A DNA stretch of 64,000 nt from Tupaia tana (lineage: Eukaryota; Chordata; Mammalia; Scandentia; Tupaiidae). Positions 61,931 through 64,000 of this stretch are shown piece after piece (position 1 is the first letter of the stretch; each line of letters begins with the position of its first letter). The notes under the pieces are model-generated. The model was not told the origin of the DNA. It saw only the letters and a program-made list of their open reading frames with translations, and searched no databases. The stretch spans positions 127,983,592 through 128,047,591 of the forward strand of contig JAKSZU010000006.1 of assembly GCA_026018925.1 (NCBI GenBank), given 5' to 3'. The translations under genes and the position numbers were made by a program.

Positions 61931-62143
61931 ATTTTTTAAAGAGATTTTTGTTATAGAGAATTCGTGCTTGCTGGAGAGACAGAAAGCAAGAAATCACCCA
62001 CCAGTGTGGATAGCCATGCCACAAACCCTTCTCCATTCTCCTCTTAGGATGTTAGGCATGCAGGCTGGTGTGAGTTTTAAGCCACTAGGTCCATTACTCA
62101 AACCATGGGAGTCCAATGACACAACCACTATACCATCTGCTGA
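61931..62143 (-). mobile_element. tRNA-derived SINE, long type
   Basis: GAGATTTTTGTTATAGAG to CCATCTGCTGAT; shortened body. Confidence 0.9.
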
Positions 62144-62313
62144 TTTTTTAAAATTATTTTGTTTAACTTTATTTATTTTAATTTGACCAGAGAGGGACAG
62201 AGTGAGAGAGTTAGAGAGAAAGGGAAAATGAAAAGCTGCCGGGTCTGGGACTTGAACCTCAGGCGGCCATGTGGGAGTCCAGCACCCTTAACCACTATGC
62301 CACCTGTCGGCCC
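62144..62313 (-). mobile_element. tRNA-derived SINE, short type
   Basis: TTTTAATTTGACCAGAGAGGG to CACCTGTCGGCCCC. Confidence 0.93.
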
Positions 62314-62353
62314 CTACTGGCTCCTCTCTTAAGCTTTTTAAAAACTTTATTCA

Positions 62354-62625
62354 CAGGACAAGCAACGGTGTAGTGGCTATGTCCCTGGACTCCTACATGA
62401 TCGATGATCGATCATGATTCAAGTCCCAGACGTGGTAGCTTTAAAATCATGCCAGGCACGTGTGTGCATGCCCAAGATCCCGGGAGGAGAATGGAGACGT
62501 TACTGTGGCATGGCCATCCCTCCAGGAGGGTGATTTCTCACTTTCTCTCTCACTGTGTGTCTGCCTGTCTTGCTCTTTTTGGTGAGTGCACACGCCCTGA
62601 GGCAAACAGCTCTAAAAAAATTTTT
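62354..62625 (+). mobile_element. tRNA-derived SINE, long type
   Basis: AGGACAAGCAACGGTGTAG head with a GATCGATGATCGATCATGAT duplication before the B box; end GCCCTGAGGCAAACAGC. Confidence 0.9.
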
Positions 62626-62649
62626 TTTTTACTCACAATAAAGTGCATG

Positions 62650-62895
62650 GGCTGAGACAAGCAGTTAGCGTAATGGCTATGTTGCTGAACTCCCATGTAG
62701 TCGACTGTGGTTCGAGTCCCAGACCCGGTGGCTTAGACTCACGCTGGGTGCGTGTGCGTGTGTGCCCAAAATCCCAAAAGGAGAACGGAGGAAAAGGGAT
62801 TGCGGCCTGGCTATCCCCTCCTGGGGGGTGATTTCTTGCTTTCTGTCTCTCTGTCTTTCTGGCAAGCGCACGCGCCCTATAGCAAAAACCTCCCA
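62650..62895 (+). mobile_element. tRNA-derived SINE, long type
   Basis: GCTGAGACAAGCAGTTAGCG to CGCGCCCTATAGCAAAAACC; its tail seeds the purine repeat that follows. Confidence 0.93.
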
Positions 62896-62909
62896 AAAGA
62901 AAGAAAGAC

Positions 62910-62956
<47 letters not shown>

Positions 62957-63058
62957 AAGGAAGGGAGGAGGGAGGGAGGGAGGGAGGGAGGGAGGGAGGG
63001 AGGGAGGAAGGGGGAGGGAGGGAGGAAGAAAAAAAGAGAAAGAAAGAAAGAAAGGAAG
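62896..63058 (+). repeat. (GAAA)n/(AG)n/(GGGA)n purine tract
   Basis: About 160 nt of almost pure purine: AG repeat 62916-62952, GGGA repeat about 62960-63030, then AAAG repeat. Purine mirror repeats of this kind can form triplex DNA (known property of such tracts). Confidence 0.95.
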
Positions 63059-63061
63059 CAT

Positions 63062-63282
63062 GGGCCAGCCAGTGGCATGGTGTTAAGGTGGTTAAGGTAC
63101 CTCTGTGGTTTGAGTTGTACATCTAGCAGCTTGGAACACACCAGGCATGTGTGTTTGTGTGCCAAAATCCTGACAGGAAGGAGAAATAGAGGAGAAGAGA
63201 TAATTTTCCATGGGGAGAGGGGTGCTTTCTCCTCTCTCCCTCTCAGGCAAGCATATGTATCTTCTGGCAATTATTTTTTTAA
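63062..63282 (+). mobile_element. tRNA-derived SINE, old type
   Basis: GGCCAGCCAGTGGCATGG, CTAGCAGCTTGGAACACACC, TATCTTCTGGCAATTATTTT. Confidence 0.82.
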
Positions 63283-63520
63283 GAGACCTCATGTGGACAC
63301 TTGAGAGAGAGAAGGAAAGAGAAAAGCACCTCTGACAGAGTCTCATCACACCATAATCTCCTTTCCCCAGCCTTCTAGGCCATAGGGACCTTGAGTGCAT
63401 GCGTGCACACACCTGGCATGTTTCTGGTCAGCTAAGCCAGGGATCGGAACCCACAGCTGGCCATGTGGCTTCCAGCACTGTAGTTCATACACAATCCACC
63501 ACACCACTGAGCCTGGGCCT
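63283..63520 (-). mobile_element. tRNA-derived SINE, old type
   Basis: GAGACCTCATGTGGACACTTG, GGCCATGTGGCTTCCAGCAC, CACCACTGAGCCTGGGCC. Confidence 0.65.
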
Positions 63521-63577
63521 TTTCATTTTGCTTTCTCTATGTCATCATGACACTGCCCATTAGAAACCCTTTAATGA

Positions 63578-63767
63578 GGGCCTGCCAGGTGGTATGGTGG
63601 TTAAGGGTGCTGGACTCCCAATGGCGAACTGTGGTTCGAGTCCTGAACCTAGCAGATTACTTACTCACTTTCCCTCTCTCTCTCTCACTCTCTTGCTCTG
63701 TCCCTCTCTGGTCAAATTAAAATAAATAAAGTTAAATACAATAATTCTTGAATAAAAAAAAAAAAAG
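63578..63767 (+). mobile_element. tRNA-derived SINE, short type
   Basis: GGCCTGCCAGGTGGTATGG, B box GGTTCGAGTCC intact, CTCTGGTCAAATTAAAATAAATAAA tail. Confidence 0.94.
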
Positions 63768-63775
63768 AAGAAGCA

Positions 63776-64000
63776 GGACCAGCAGTTAGCATAATGGCTA
63801 TGTCGCTGGACTCCCATGTACTCGACTGCTGTTTGAGTCCCGGACCCAGTGGCTTAAACTCACGCTGGGCCCGTGTGCATGCGTGCCCAAGATCCCGAGA
63901 GGAGAATGGAGAAGAAGGGATTGCGGCATGGCCATGCCCCTGGGGGGTAATTTGTCACTTTCTACCTCTCTCTTTCTGGTGAGCACATGTGCCCTATAGC
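63776..64000 (+). mobile_element. tRNA-derived SINE, long type, cut by window end
   Basis: GGACCAGCAGTTAGC to CCCTATAGC at the last base. Confidence 0.93.

Noticed and set aside
62677-63270. Long open frames on both strands around 62.7-63.3 kb
   Set aside because: Low-complexity purine/pyrimidine tract (SLSLSL, PPSLPPSL, REREREREG) joined to SINE frames; no codon constraint.

Overview
The window is mammalian nuclear DNA: spliced exons with AG/GT borders, long AT-rich introns, L1-type LINE debris and a very dense load of tRNA-derived SINEs. There are no bacterial-type operons. The only functional protein gene I recognise is the 3' part of PLEKHA5 (pleckstrin homology domain-containing family A member 5) on the + strand. 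Eleven constitutive coding exons lie between 5401 and 40759 and join to a continuous frame of 469 codons plus stop. A 21-nt candidate microexon sits at 20331-20351, and a 3'-UTR exon runs from 46805 to about 47695. The exons for the WW and PH domains lie upstream of the window; what is seen here is the coiled-coil and C-terminal tail part.

The dominant SINE starts with a tRNA-like head (A box TGGCGTAATGG, B box GGTTCGAGTCC) and comes in long (about 260 bp), intermediate, short (about 130-200 bp), dimeric and older divergent forms. From memory this matches the CYN/t-SINE family described from colugos (Dermoptera), so a colugo is my best guess for the organism. A 7SL-like (Alu-monomer-like) fragment at 56671-56776 fits a Euarchontoglires genome. 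I separate four forms. Long type: head, then a body with GGCTTAAACTCACGCC, GAGAGGAGAATGG, CCCCCTGGGGGG, TTTCTCGCTTTC, CCCTATAGCAAAAACC and an A tail. Short type: head joined directly to GGCTTGCTTTCTC, ending CTCTGGTCAAATTTAAATAAA. Intermediate type: short body, but keeping the ACATGCCCTATAGCAAATT tail block. Old type: divergent, often with GATCCCACATGG in the head and CTCTGGCAATTAAAA at the end.

Layout: 1-5400 intron; 5401-40767 coding exons separated by SINE-filled introns; an ORF1-only LINE (HAL1-like) at about 27880-30540 inside one intron; a tandemly duplicated intron segment at 17247-17979 just before an exon; 40768-46804 last intron; 46805-47695 terminal exon with poly(A) signal. From 47696 to 64000 is intergenic or unassigned sequence holding further SINEs, a MIR, an RPS18 processed pseudogene (54359-54915) that shares one target-site duplication with a following SINE, an unnamed processed pseudogene (58048-59800) that split a SINE, and old L1 pieces.

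No new enzyme or defence system is visible. The interesting content is retrotransposon biology (nested insertions, dimers, stepwise SINE shortening, repeated use of one target site) and two splicing options in PLEKHA5: the microexon and an alternative C-terminus.
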